Positions 1 to 6,826 of a stretch of DNA of 15,877 nucleotides are shown here, one piece after another. Every line of letters begins with the position of its first letter. Within the stretch, counting starts at the first letter, position 1. A program made the translations under genes and the position numbers. The notes below the pieces were generated by a model. It had not been told where the DNA came from. It searched no databases and worked only from the letters and a program-made list of their open reading frames with translations. Origin of the DNA: Acidimicrobiia bacterium (GTDB taxonomy: Bacteria; Actinomycetota; Acidimicrobiia; Spongiisociales; ZC4RG35); the NCBI GenBank assembly GCA_003230435.1, contig QIDW01000266.1, forward strand, positions 1-15,877. The letters run 5' to 3'.

Positions 1-93
1 CACCGTGTCCAGGAGTCTTCGGCAACGATCTCGGAGAAGTGATCGGGTATCCGACGGCGCCGCGATGCCAACCTCGATACCGCGACTTGGGCG

Positions 94-327
94 CTACGTC
101 TTGTCGAGAACCGATGCGCGCGGTCGATAGAGACGCAACGCGCAATACCAACCATCCACGATGTAGAGATGGTTGCTTACCCCGTCACCCTCCGGGGCCA
201 GATGCAGTACCACGGAACCATCGACCTCGGCCGCAGCGGTGACCCTGTCGATGTTGAACGAGTTGCAGGGACTCTCCTCGAGGACCCCGTCGCGGTCGTA
301 GATCGCCACGGACAAGAACGCATCGGC
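94..327 (-). pseudogene. DUF1214 domain protein, C-terminal remnant
   Basis: About 78 codons on the minus strand read like the C-terminal end of the DUF1214 family: a 'FLSVAIYDRDG' strand, a 'DGSVVLHL' strand, an 'IVDGW' turn and the terminal 'LRLYRPRASVLDK' block. Family members continue with a Trp and a short proline-containing tail. Here a TAG stop follows 'LDKT', which could be a mutated TGG Trp codon. Homology stops at about 327, where the 146-bp tRNA-like repeat and a few bases of its flank begin, so the N-terminal part is missing and no matching fragment appears elsewhere in the window. An open frame continues into the repeat, but that part is not family-like. The role of DUF1214 is not established. 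I read this as a gene truncated when the repeat, or a larger segment bounded by it, arrived. Confidence 0.6.
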
Positions 328-333
328 GGTTCT

Positions 334-479
334 CTTCGTAGAGGGGGCGGGATTCGAACCTAAGACACCGAGCACCCGATGAGTGAGCGGACCGTCCACG
401 CAGCCCCATGTCTAGCCATCAGCCAGAAGAGCAAGGGAGCGAAGCGATCGACTCCAGACATCGACCTTCGGGTTATGAG
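334..479 (-). repeat. 146-bp tRNA-Met-like repeat, left copy
   Basis: This stretch aligns without gaps to 15409-15554 (122 of 146 positions identical by my hand count). Read on the minus strand it begins with a CTCATAA anticodon-loop-like heptamer followed by CCCGAAGGTCG, as in bacterial tRNA-Met. It ends with a T-arm-like GGTTCGAATCC followed by CGCCCCC and an acceptor-like 3' strand. About 100 nt of unrelated sequence separates the two pieces. In this copy the anticodon stem has decayed and the T-stem does not pair, so it is not a working tRNA. It directly abuts the truncated DUF1214 fragment. The homology may extend to about 328. Confidence 0.75.
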
Positions 480-725
480 CGACAAAAGGAGCCTTTACAA
501 CGCTGATCATGGCTGATTAGCGATAGTCAACGCCGTGACATCGCCGTATGGCGGCTAATGGGTGACGGCTGGTGTCAGCGAGTGTCAGGTCGTTTGGCTT
601 CAGATTGGCTTCAGTGGATCCGACCGAGACGACGTTCCAGCCACTCGGAGCTGACCACGCAGTGTGGCAATACCATGGACCCGGCTCGGAAACAACGGCG
701 GCATATCCCACAACCACGAGCCATG
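480..725. other. gene-free region upstream of the catabolic operon
   Basis: I see no convincing gene here. It contains a small inverted repeat CGCC-gtat-GGCG near 543-554 and a short tandem repeat in which TTGGCTTCAG occurs twice 11 bp apart (594-603 and 605-614). Short open frames in this stretch have no recognisable family pattern and no good ribosome binding site. Its right part leads into the promoter of the thiolase-like operon. Confidence 0.5.
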
Positions 726-754
726 TTGAGCAACACTCAAGAACTGAGTAACGT
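726..754 (+). promoter_or_regulatory. candidate sigma70-type promoter of the plus-strand operon
   Basis: TTGAGC (726-731) and TAACGT (749-754) are separated by exactly 17 bp and lie 34 bp upstream of the ATG at 788. The -35 is a fair match and the -10 is weak (3 of 6 to TATAAT). It is the best promoter-like arrangement upstream of the first gene and coincides with an inverted-repeat array, which supports its being the regulated promoter. This is inference from sequence only. Confidence 0.4.
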
Positions 755-757
755 TCA
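727..757. promoter_or_regulatory. array of alternating TGAG/CTCA half-sites, candidate TetR operator
   Basis: Four half-sites start at 727 (TGAG), 736 (CTCA), 745 (TGAG) and 754 (TTCA). They alternate in orientation with a strict 9-bp period, so each neighbouring pair forms a palindrome with a 5-bp centre. The array covers the candidate -35 and -10 elements. TetR-family repressors typically bind such palindromes as dimers. The TetR encoded inside the same operon (6215) is the first candidate ligand-responsive regulator; the TetR at 13085 is the second. Confidence 0.45.
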
Positions 758-787
758 GACTACCCTCAGGAGAGAGAAGGTAGCCAG

Positions 788-1729
788 ATGGCGGATGCGA
801 GCCGACAACGCCAACGCGACGTAGCGGTGCTGGGTGGCGCCGAGACCGAGATCGTGCCGGAGGATCTGCGTTCGATCCCTGAGATGGTGCTGGAAGCTGT
901 CGCGGGTGCGCTCGATGACGCCGCTGTGCAGTGGGAGGACGTCGACGCGATAGTCACTGCCTCTGTTGACTTGTTCGACGGGCTGACGGCATCGTCGATC
1001 GCTGTCACGGAGGTTGTGGGTGCTGTGCTCAAGCCGGAGACCCGAATTGCGGCCGATGGCATGGCTGCGGCGATTCACGCCGTTCATCAGATAGCCGCAG
1101 GGGCCTACGGCACGGTCCTCGTGGTAGCGCATGGCAAGGCATCGATGGCGCCACACTGGGACCTCACGGAGTGGGCGATGGATCCGGTGTATCTCCAGCC
1201 CCTCGGAGTTGACTTCCTCACGGTCGCCGGTCTCCAAGCGAACCTCATCGCGGATTCGAACCGTGTCGGCAGGTGTGCATCCCTCGGGGACGGCGCCTGT
1301 GCAGTTGTCCTCAGCAGTTCGGTGCCGAGCGGAGCCGCCGTAATCACAGGAACTGGCCATGACCTTGACGCTCACTATCCCGGTGACAGAGACCTCAGCA
1401 CATGGTCTGGGCTCCAACGAGCCGCGGGCCGTGCTTACGAGCAGGCAGGCGTGCGCGACCCGGCCACCGCCTTCGCCGTTGCAGAGCCGTCGTGCATGTT
1501 CCCCCACGAGGAGGGCCTTTTCGTTGAGGCAACAGCCATCGGGAAGAACACGCCGCTCTCCCCCAGTGGAGGCCTCATGGAGGGTACGGCACCTATCGTT
1601 TCGGGACTCACCCGTCTCCTCGCCGCTGCCCGTGCGATCGAAGGTAACCCCGGACGCAGGGCGCTTGCCCATGGTGCCTGGGGACCCGCGGGACAGGGTC
1701 ACGCCGTGGCGATCGTGGAGGCGACATGA
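788..1729 (+). CDS. thiolase-fold (SCP2-type) protein lacking the catalytic Cys/His, subunit A
   Basis: This 313-residue protein has the pattern of the thiolase superfamily in the SCP-x/lipid-transfer branch: an early Val/Ala-rich strand (residues 11-16), an 'AIHAVHQIAAGAYGTVLVVAHGK' type helix-strand region (about 95-117), 'SLGDGACAVVL' (165-175) and 'PSGGLMEGTAPI' (259-270). It is shorter than the usual 380-400 residues. The nucleophile region reads A-D-G-M-A-A with no Cys. The GHP histidine is replaced (G-T-A-P), and the C-terminal CxGGG motif is absent. The ATG at 788 is preceded by AGAAGG 7 nt upstream. Its stop overlaps the start of the next thiolase-like gene by ATGA, so the two are probably made in equal amounts and may form a heteromer. 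Ordinary thiolysis is unlikely; a structural or aldolase-like role is possible. Family call is firm, function open. Confidence 0.72.
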   Translation: MADASRQRQRDVAVLGGAETEIVPEDLRSIPEMVLEAVAGALDDAAVQWEDVDAIVTASVDLFDGLTASSIAVTEVVGAVLKPETRIAADGMAAAIHAVHQIAAGAYGTVLVVAHGKASMAPHWDLTEWAMDPVYLQPLGVDFLTVAGLQANLIADSNRVGRCASLGDGACAVVLSSSVPSGAAVITGTGHDLDAHYPGDRDLSTWSGLQRAAGRAYEQAGVRDPATAFAVAEPSCMFPHEEGLFVEATAIGKNTPLSPSGGLMEGTAPIVSGLTRLLAAARAIEGNPGRRALAHGAWGPAGQGHAVAIVEAT

Positions 1730-2883
1730 ACGCTGTCGCTGTGATCGGCACCGGCCAGACCAATCACGCAAAGGCTCGCCCTGACGTCACCCAGCCGGAG
1801 CTCATACGGGAAGCGGTCGACGCTGCCCTCGTCGACGCCGGACTCACCGCTGACGACATCGATGCCGTGGTCATGTCGAACATGGAGATGTTCGAAGGCA
1901 GAGCTCTTCCTGAACTGTGGGTTGCAGAGGGCGCCTACGGGACAGGCAAGCCGGTCTTCAAGATCGCCACGGGAGGCACATCCGGCACGAGCGCCTGCAT
2001 CGCCGGGTTCCACCAGGCTGGATCCGGCGCCTTCGACACCGTCCTTGTCGTTGGGTTCGAGAAGCACTCCGAAGGTCACACCCAGACAGGGATGGCTCTC
2101 GTTGATCCGTTCTGGGACCGCGCCGTCGCGTCAGGAGCGCTCGGGAACTTCGCTCTCTCCATCTCCCAGTACATGGCCGAACGAGGCGTCACTGAGGAGC
2201 ACGCTGCCCAGGTAGCCGTGAAGGCACGGCGAAACGCAGCGAACAACCCACACGCCCATCTCCAGATGCCTGACCTGACCATCGACGATGTACTCAAATC
2301 ACGCATGCTCGCCGAGCCCCTCCATCTCCTTGACATGTGCCCCCAATCAGACGGTGCAGCTGCGATCGTTGTCGCATCAGGCGACACCGCCCGCAAACGC
2401 GGACCGAAGGCCGCCTGGGTGCATGCAGCTGCTACCCGACACGACCAGCCCTACCTCGGGGACCTCGACCGCAGGCTCATCACAACCCGAGCCCTTCGCA
2501 GCGCTGCAGCTTCCGCCTACGCGCAAGCAGGGATCACCGACCCGCTCAGGGACTTCGACATCGCTGAGATTTACGAGCCGGCGAGCTACGCGGAGCTTGC
2601 CTGGTACGAAGCCCTCGAGTTCTGCGACGATGGCGAAGCCAGACGACTCATCGACGACGGCGTCACTTCGATGGATGGCGAGCTCCCGGTCAATCCTTCA
2701 GGCGGAGTCCTCTCGACGAACCCGGTCGGAGCCTCTGGCGTGATCAGGGTTGCCGAAGCCTCATTGCAGCTCCTGGGCCGTGCCGGCGACCGACAGGTCG
2801 CTGGAGCAAAGACAGCGCTCGCCACCGGATACGGCGTGTACGCGTGGAGCGACGTGATCGTCCTGCGATCGGAGATGCCATGA
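1726..2883 (+). CDS. thiolase-fold (SCP2-type) protein, subunit B, atypical active site
   Basis: This 385-residue protein has full thiolase-superfamily length. The N-terminal half carries 'VAVIGTGQT', 'DDIDAVVMSN' and 'DTVLVVGFEK' (104-113); the C-terminal half carries 'NPSGGVLSTNPVGASG' (323-338) and 'GYGVYAWSDVIVL' (368-380). The position of the nucleophilic Cys (normally C-A-S/T-G-S) reads G-T-S-G-T-S-A around residue 84, so Cys is replaced by Gly. The GHP His is Asn332, and the final CxGGG loop has no Cys. The start is an ATG overlapping the previous stop (ATGA), and its own stop overlaps the DUF35 gene downstream. Thiolase-fold/DUF35 pairs are known from archaeal acetoacetyl-CoA thiolase, the benzylsuccinate BbsAB thiolase and the steroid side-chain aldolase Ltp2-ChsH2. 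The missing residues favour an aldolase-like lyase or acyl-CoA-binding role over classic thiolysis, by inference. Confidence 0.78.
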   Translation: MNAVAVIGTGQTNHAKARPDVTQPELIREAVDAALVDAGLTADDIDAVVMSNMEMFEGRALPELWVAEGAYGTGKPVFKIATGGTSGTSACIAGFHQAGSGAFDTVLVVGFEKHSEGHTQTGMALVDPFWDRAVASGALGNFALSISQYMAERGVTEEHAAQVAVKARRNAANNPHAHLQMPDLTIDDVLKSRMLAEPLHLLDMCPQSDGAAAIVVASGDTARKRGPKAAWVHAAATRHDQPYLGDLDRRLITTRALRSAAASAYAQAGITDPLRDFDIAEIYEPASYAELAWYEALEFCDDGEARRLIDDGVTSMDGELPVNPSGGVLSTNPVGASGVIRVAEASLQLLGRAGDRQVAGAKTALATGYGVYAWSDVIVLRSEMP

Positions 2884-3344
2884 CCGCTGCCAAGCCAGAG
2901 CTTGTGTCCGTGACTCTCGACCTCGACATGACGTGGCGATACGCATCCGGCGATCCGATGGACCGCTTCCTCAACGGTGTCGCCAAAGGCAGGCTCGAAG
3001 CTCTCCGATGCCCCGAATGCGATACCAGGTATCTCCCACCCCGCCCCTTCTGTGGCCGGTGCAACGTGGCAATGGACGAGTGGGGACCGGTGTCCGACAC
3101 CGGGACACTCATTGCGTGGACGGTGGTACATCTTTCGATCATCGACGGACGTACGGGCGAGCCACGCCCCTCCCCCTACGGCATGGGACTCGTGCAACTC
3201 GATGGTGCAGACACCACCCTGAACCACTATCTCGACACGGCCGACCCTGACCGTCTCTCGATCGGGGCCCGGGTCAAGGCCGTTTGGCGAGATGAGCTAC
3301 GCGGCGCCATGGACGACATCATCCACTTCGAGGTGGTGCCATGA
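2880..3344 (+). CDS. DUF35 zinc-ribbon/OB-fold acyl-CoA-associated protein 1
   Basis: This 154-residue protein has DUF35 architecture: an N-terminal helix ('DPMDRFLNGVAKGRLEALRC'), a rubredoxin-like zinc ribbon with Cys44-x2-Cys47 and Cys58-x2-Cys61 around 'RYLPPRPFC', then an OB fold ('GTLIAWTVVHLS', 'PYGMGLVQLDG', 'GARVKAVWR'). DUF35 proteins act as partners of thiolase-fold enzymes, bridging or channelling acyl-CoA. The ATG at 2880 overlaps the thiolase-like B stop as ATGA, and the stop overlaps the next DUF35 gene in the same way. The order places it as the natural partner of one of the two thiolase-like subunits. Length and all four Cys are typical, and I see nothing damaged. Confidence 0.85.
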   Translation: MTAAKPELVSVTLDLDMTWRYASGDPMDRFLNGVAKGRLEALRCPECDTRYLPPRPFCGRCNVAMDEWGPVSDTGTLIAWTVVHLSIIDGRTGEPRPSPYGMGLVQLDGADTTLNHYLDTADPDRLSIGARVKAVWRDELRGAMDDIIHFEVVP

Positions 3345-3751
3345 TTCTCGAGGGCACCATCCGTCTGCCGTTCTCATATGCCGCAGGTGGCATCGGGACC
3401 CAGTTCCTGATTGCTCTCCGCGACGAACAGAGAATCCTCGGCGCACGCTGCGAGAGCTGTTCAACAGTCACCTGTCCCGCTCGCCCCTTCTGCTCACAGT
3501 GTCACGCGGCCGTCACTGACCTCATTGAGGTTGGACCTGCCGGAAACGTGGTCGCCCGGACCGAGACACCGGGCAAGGGCGTCTTCGGGTTGATCCGCCT
3601 CGACGGAGCGAACACCGCCATCCTCCACCGCCTCGTGGGCCCAGTCGATCAATGGCGACGGGGTGCGCGGGTATCTGCCGTGTTCGCTGAGGAACGAACG
3701 GCCGGCATCAACGACATCGAAGGGTTCGTGATCGAAGGAGACCAACCGTGA
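3341..3751 (+). CDS. DUF35 zinc-ribbon/OB-fold acyl-CoA-associated protein 2
   Basis: This 136-residue protein is a second DUF35 member, clearly divergent from its neighbour. The zinc ribbon has Cys37-x2-Cys40 and Cys51-x2-Cys54 flanking 'PARPF', with an extra Cys45. The OB-fold part includes 'GNVVARTET', 'GVFGLIRLDGANTAILHRL' and 'GARVSAVFAEE'. It starts at an ATG overlapping the upstream stop (ATGA) and ends in a GTGA overlap with the following crotonase. Two thiolase-fold and two DUF35 genes in a row suggest an A/B thiolase-fold complex with two different DUF35 partners, or two separate binary complexes. Which pairs with which is not visible from the sequence. Confidence 0.83.
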   Translation: MILEGTIRLPFSYAAGGIGTQFLIALRDEQRILGARCESCSTVTCPARPFCSQCHAAVTDLIEVGPAGNVVARTETPGKGVFGLIRLDGANTAILHRLVGPVDQWRRGARVSAVFAEERTAGINDIEGFVIEGDQP

Positions 3752-4539
3752 GCATCCAGACCGCCAGCGATGGCCACATCCTGTTCGTGACGATCGACAG
3801 ACCCGAGGCTCGCAATGCCATCAGCATTGCGATGGGAGAGGAACTCATCGAGGTGTGGCGAGGCTTCGCAGACGACCCGGACCTCCGCGTAGCCATCCTC
3901 ACCGGTGCGGGCAACAAGGCGTTCTGTGCAGGGGCTGACCTCAAGGAGGTCGGCTCCTGGTACGCCTCGATGACGCCCGAACAACGCAGGGAGCACGCGG
4001 AGACACAGCCTGGTCTCGGCGGGATCACCCGCAATCTCGACCCCGGCAAACCGATCGTCGCGGCCATCAACGGGACATGCCTTGCTGGAGGACTCGAACT
4101 CGCCCTTGCCTGCGACCTGCGAATCGCCGCCGAACACGCCACCTTCGGACTCCCTGAGGTGAAATGGGGACTTATGCCGGGAGCGGGAGGCACCCAGCGG
4201 CTCCCCCGAGCGATACCCGAGGCGACGGCAATGGAGATGCTCCTCACCGGAGATCCGATCGACGCCGAGCGAGCGTTGCAGGCGGGACTCGTCAGCGCCG
4301 TTGTGCCGGCCCACAAACTGATGGACTCGGCGGTGGACGTCGCATCGCGGATCGCCCGCAGCGCTCCCCTTGCCACGAAGGCTGTTCACAAGGCCGTGCG
4401 AGAAGGCAGACACCTTCCGCTCGACGAAGCGCTCCGTGTCGAGCAGCACACCGCAGAGCCTCTGCGTCAGACAGAAGATGTCCAGGAAGGCCTCCTCGCA
4501 TTCCGCGAGAAGCGACAGCCAGAGTTCAAAGGGAGATGA
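3748..4539 (+). CDS. enoyl-CoA hydratase/crotonase 1 (complete catalytic pair)
   Basis: This 263-residue crotonase has the usual family length. The oxyanion-hole motif 'FCAGADL' lies at about 59-65 and 'CLAGGLELALACD' at 111-123. The two hydratase glutamates are both present, Glu117 and Glu137 in 'FGLPEVKWGLMPGAGGTQRLPR'. The C-terminus ends in the common 'FREKRQPEFKGR'. This is the only one of the three crotonases here with both glutamates, so it is the best candidate for the ordinary reversible hydration of a 2-enoyl-CoA. It starts at a GTG overlapping the DUF35 stop (GTGA), so translation is probably coupled. Seven nucleotides separate it from the next crotonase gene. The closest subgroup looks like general beta-oxidation hydratases; the acyl chain is not predictable. 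Confidence 0.88.
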   Translation: MSIQTASDGHILFVTIDRPEARNAISIAMGEELIEVWRGFADDPDLRVAILTGAGNKAFCAGADLKEVGSWYASMTPEQRREHAETQPGLGGITRNLDPGKPIVAAINGTCLAGGLELALACDLRIAAEHATFGLPEVKWGLMPGAGGTQRLPRAIPEATAMEMLLTGDPIDAERALQAGLVSAVVPAHKLMDSAVDVASRIARSAPLATKAVHKAVREGRHLPLDEALRVEQHTAEPLRQTEDVQEGLLAFREKRQPEFKGR

Positions 4540-4546
4540 GGGAGAC

Positions 4547-5335
4547 ATGATGGAACGAAAGACGATCAGATGCGCCAAGGAGGGCCGTGTCTACCGACTC
4601 ACGCTGAACCGGCCTGAGGTGCTGAACGCTCTCAACGGCGTGATGCTGCGCGAGATCGCCGAGGCAGTCACCGAGGCTGCGGAGGACCCGGACACAACGG
4701 TTGTCCTCGTCGATTCGGCGTCGGACAGGGCGTTCAGCGCAGGGATCGATGTCGCGTACGTGAAAGACCTCGTCGGCTTCGAGGTGCGTCACATCGGCAG
4801 GGAGCTGCACCGTACGTTCCTGACGCTGCGGACGACGGAGATTCCGATCGTCTGTGCGATCGACGGTCTCTGTCTTGGTGCAGGCCTCGAACTTGCGATC
4901 TCCTGCGATTTCATGATCGCGTCGGATAGGTCGAAGTTCGGTCTTCCGAACATCGACAGGGGGATTCCCGCTATCGTCGAAGCCGCTCTCCTGCCATTGG
5001 CAGTCGGGATCCAAGGCGCTAGGGAGATGGCCTACACGGGCAAGTTCTGGGACGCAGAGAAGGCTGAACGCCGAGGACTGATCCAGACCTTTGTCCCAGC
5101 AGATGAGCTTGCCGACGAGGTCGATGACCTGGTTGGCCGTTTGTCACAAAAGCCACCTGCAGCGCTCGCCACCCAAAAGGAGATCATCCACAAGTGGATC
5201 ACCACAGACGTCGAGGCAGCGATCGACTTCTCGATCAACACGGCGGTACTGAACTGGCTCACCGAGGACCAGAAGGAAGGCATGGCCTCATTCATCGAGA
5301 AACGGGAACCGGACTTCATGGGAGAGAAGCGATGA
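4547..5335 (+). CDS. crotonase 2 with one catalytic Glu replaced by Asn
   Basis: From the first of two adjacent ATG codons (4547 and 4550, after a GGGAGATGAGGGAG purine-rich site) this is a 262-residue crotonase. An open frame extends further upstream inside the previous gene but is not family-like. The oxyanion-hole segment is 'FSAGIDV' (63-69) and the first Glu is kept in 'GAGLELAISCD' (Glu115). The second hydratase Glu is Asn135 in 'FGLPNIDRGIPAIVEAALLP'. Crotonases with one glutamate altered are often isomerases, hydrolases or C-C bond cleaving enzymes rather than hydratases. The 'GIPAIVEAALLP' helix resembles a subgroup common in actinobacterial CoA-ester clusters. Its stop overlaps the BKACE start (ATGA). 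Family certain, reaction uncertain. Confidence 0.85.
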   Translation: MMERKTIRCAKEGRVYRLTLNRPEVLNALNGVMLREIAEAVTEAAEDPDTTVVLVDSASDRAFSAGIDVAYVKDLVGFEVRHIGRELHRTFLTLRTTEIPIVCAIDGLCLGAGLELAISCDFMIASDRSKFGLPNIDRGIPAIVEAALLPLAVGIQGAREMAYTGKFWDAEKAERRGLIQTFVPADELADEVDDLVGRLSQKPPAALATQKEIIHKWITTDVEAAIDFSINTAVLNWLTEDQKEGMASFIEKREPDFMGEKR

Positions 5336-6207
5336 ACAAGGTAGCCGTCACATGCGCCCTCACTGGAGCGCAGCAAGGGAAAGAAGCCAACCCGAACCTT
5401 CCCGAACAGCCAGACGAGATCATCGCCCAGGGCATCGAGGCCGTCGATGCGGGAGCGGCGATCCTCCACATCCATGCGCGAGACACAGCAGGCAAGGCAG
5501 CGGCCGACGTCGAGATCTTCAGGACCATCACGGAAGGCATCACGACAGCCCGCCCGGACACCGTCATCAACCTCACGACGGGTGGCGCAGTTGCCGGCCT
5601 TCCCCTCGAGGACCGGGTCAAGGTTGTGCCTGAGCTCAAGCCTGAGATCGCGTCGTACAGCGTGGGTGGCGGTGCACTTCTCGGCCGGTACGACAAGCGC
5701 CAGGGCCAGTGGGTCAACGACCGGTTCGTACCGCTCTTCGCGTCCCACGGAGAGCTCGAACGCGTGGCTCGCATCTTCCAGGAGCACGATGTCCGCCCTG
5801 AGCTCGAGGTGTATCACGCGGGGATGCTCAACAACGTGGAGGACCTTGACGCCCTCGGAGTGTTCGACCACCCGATGCTCATCAACTTCGTCACAGGGAT
5901 CCCCGGGGAGATCACGAAGTCGACGGTGAAGAACCTCGTGTTCCTTGTCGATCAGTTGCCCGACAATGCGGTGTGGCAGGTCACGTCGATCGGCGCTCGC
6001 AACCACTTCAGAATGGTCGGCGCTGTCCTCGCGATGGGGGGTCAGGTACGGGTAGGGATGGAGGACAACGTCTACATCGGGCCAGGCGAGCTTGCGTCGT
6101 CGAACGGACAGATCGTCGAGAGAGCCGTGCGCATCATCCGTGAGGTCGGCTTCGAACCAGCCAGCCCCGCTGAAACCCGTGAGCTGCTGAAGCTTCGCGG
6201 GGCATGA
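5332..6207 (+). CDS. beta-keto acid cleavage enzyme (BKACE, DUF849)
   Basis: This 291-residue protein has the DUF849/BKACE fold: 'KVAVTCALTGA' at the start, the metal-binding 'LHIHARD' (His46, His48), 'INLTTGG' (79-85), 'PELEVYHAGML' (156-166), 'NFVTGIPG' (185-192) and 'VRVGMEDNVYI' (239-249), whose Glu244 is the expected third zinc ligand. Characterised members such as Kce (3-keto-5-aminohexanoate cleavage) convert a beta-keto acid plus acetyl-CoA into acetoacetate plus a CoA ester two carbons shorter. The ATG at 5332 overlaps the crotonase 2 stop (ATGA). An in-frame extension upstream lies inside that gene and is not family-like. In this operon it would offer a free-acid C-C cleavage route beside the thiolase-fold proteins. 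The substrate side chain cannot be inferred. Confidence 0.88.
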   Translation: MNKVAVTCALTGAQQGKEANPNLPEQPDEIIAQGIEAVDAGAAILHIHARDTAGKAAADVEIFRTITEGITTARPDTVINLTTGGAVAGLPLEDRVKVVPELKPEIASYSVGGGALLGRYDKRQGQWVNDRFVPLFASHGELERVARIFQEHDVRPELEVYHAGMLNNVEDLDALGVFDHPMLINFVTGIPGEITKSTVKNLVFLVDQLPDNAVWQVTSIGARNHFRMVGAVLAMGGQVRVGMEDNVYIGPGELASSNGQIVERAVRIIREVGFEPASPAETRELLKLRGA

Positions 6208-6214
6208 ACAGCTG

Positions 6215-6826
6215 ATGGGGACCCAGGAACGCAGGGCACGCGAGCGCGAAGCCAGACGGCGGACGATCCTCGACGCTGCGCGCCAGCTCGTACGCGAGAA
6301 CGGTTTCAGCGGTGCGACAACACGCCAGATCGCTGAGCGGTCCGAGCTGTCCGAGGCAACGCTGTTCTTCTACTTCTCGTCAAAGAACGAGATCTTCGTC
6401 TCACTCCTCGCTGAGGCAAGCGAGTTCTGGACGCAAGGACTCGACGACATCCTCTCCAAGAAGGGGTCGCCGAAGGAGAGGCTCGCTGAAGTGTGGCGCT
6501 TCTTCGGCGAAGTGCAACAAAAGCACCCCGAGTACGTGCACGTGTCCACCTACCTCGCGCATCCACGCTCTACATCTTCGGTGGACGACGCCGTTCGGGC
6601 TGAGCTTGCCAGGAGCACTGGTGACAATTTCAAACGGCTCGCCGATCTGATGGCCGAGCTTGACGGCGTCGACAACCCACGGCTTGCAGCCGATGTGTTG
6701 TGGTCATCGTTCCTCGGTCTGATGGTGCTACGACAGGGCAGGGCGAACCTCGACGCACCGGAGCACCCCACCGAAGCCGAGCTATCCAATGCGCTCGAGC
6801 TGCTCACCAAGGGGTTGACGCGGTGA
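6215..6826 (+). CDS. TetR/AcrR-family transcriptional regulator 1
   Basis: This 203-residue protein has a basic N-terminus and a TetR helix-turn-helix at about residues 33-55 ('GATTRQIAERSELSEATLFFYF'), followed by the usual 'SSKNEIF' helix. The ligand domain (about 70-203) is variable, as expected. It lies seven bases after the BKACE gene and overlaps the CoA-transferase start by GTGA, so it is co-transcribed with the catabolic genes. Such placement usually means autoregulation of the operon, with an acyl-CoA or the free substrate as inducer. The alternating TGAG/CTCA array in front of 788 is the obvious candidate target. Ligand unknown. Confidence 0.85.
   Translation: MGTQERRAREREARRRTILDAARQLVRENGFSGATTRQIAERSELSEATLFFYFSSKNEIFVSLLAEASEFWTQGLDDILSKKGSPKERLAEVWRFFGEVQQKHPEYVHVSTYLAHPRSTSSVDDAVRAELARSTGDNFKRLADLMAELDGVDNPRLAADVLWSSFLGLMVLRQGRANLDAPEHPTEAELSNALELLTKGLTR

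Noticed and set aside
334..479. Functional tRNA gene in the left repeat
   Set aside because: The anticodon stem and T-stem do not pair, there is no D arm, and about 100 nt separate the two tRNA-like pieces.
594..614. Short tandem repeat TTGGCTTCAG x2 as a CRISPR or regulatory array
   Set aside because: There are only two 10-bp units at 11-bp spacing, with no spacers and no further copies.
755..1771. Long minus-strand open frame of 338 codons opposite the first thiolase-like gene
   Set aside because: It is the antisense shadow of 788-1729: it is rich in Arg, Cys and His, shows no family pattern, and the plus-strand frame has clear thiolase-fold signatures and a ribosome binding site.
3649..4578. 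Minus-strand open frame of 309 codons opposite crotonase 1
   Set aside because: It is the shadow of a firmly identified crotonase; composition is unnatural and there is no recognisable domain.
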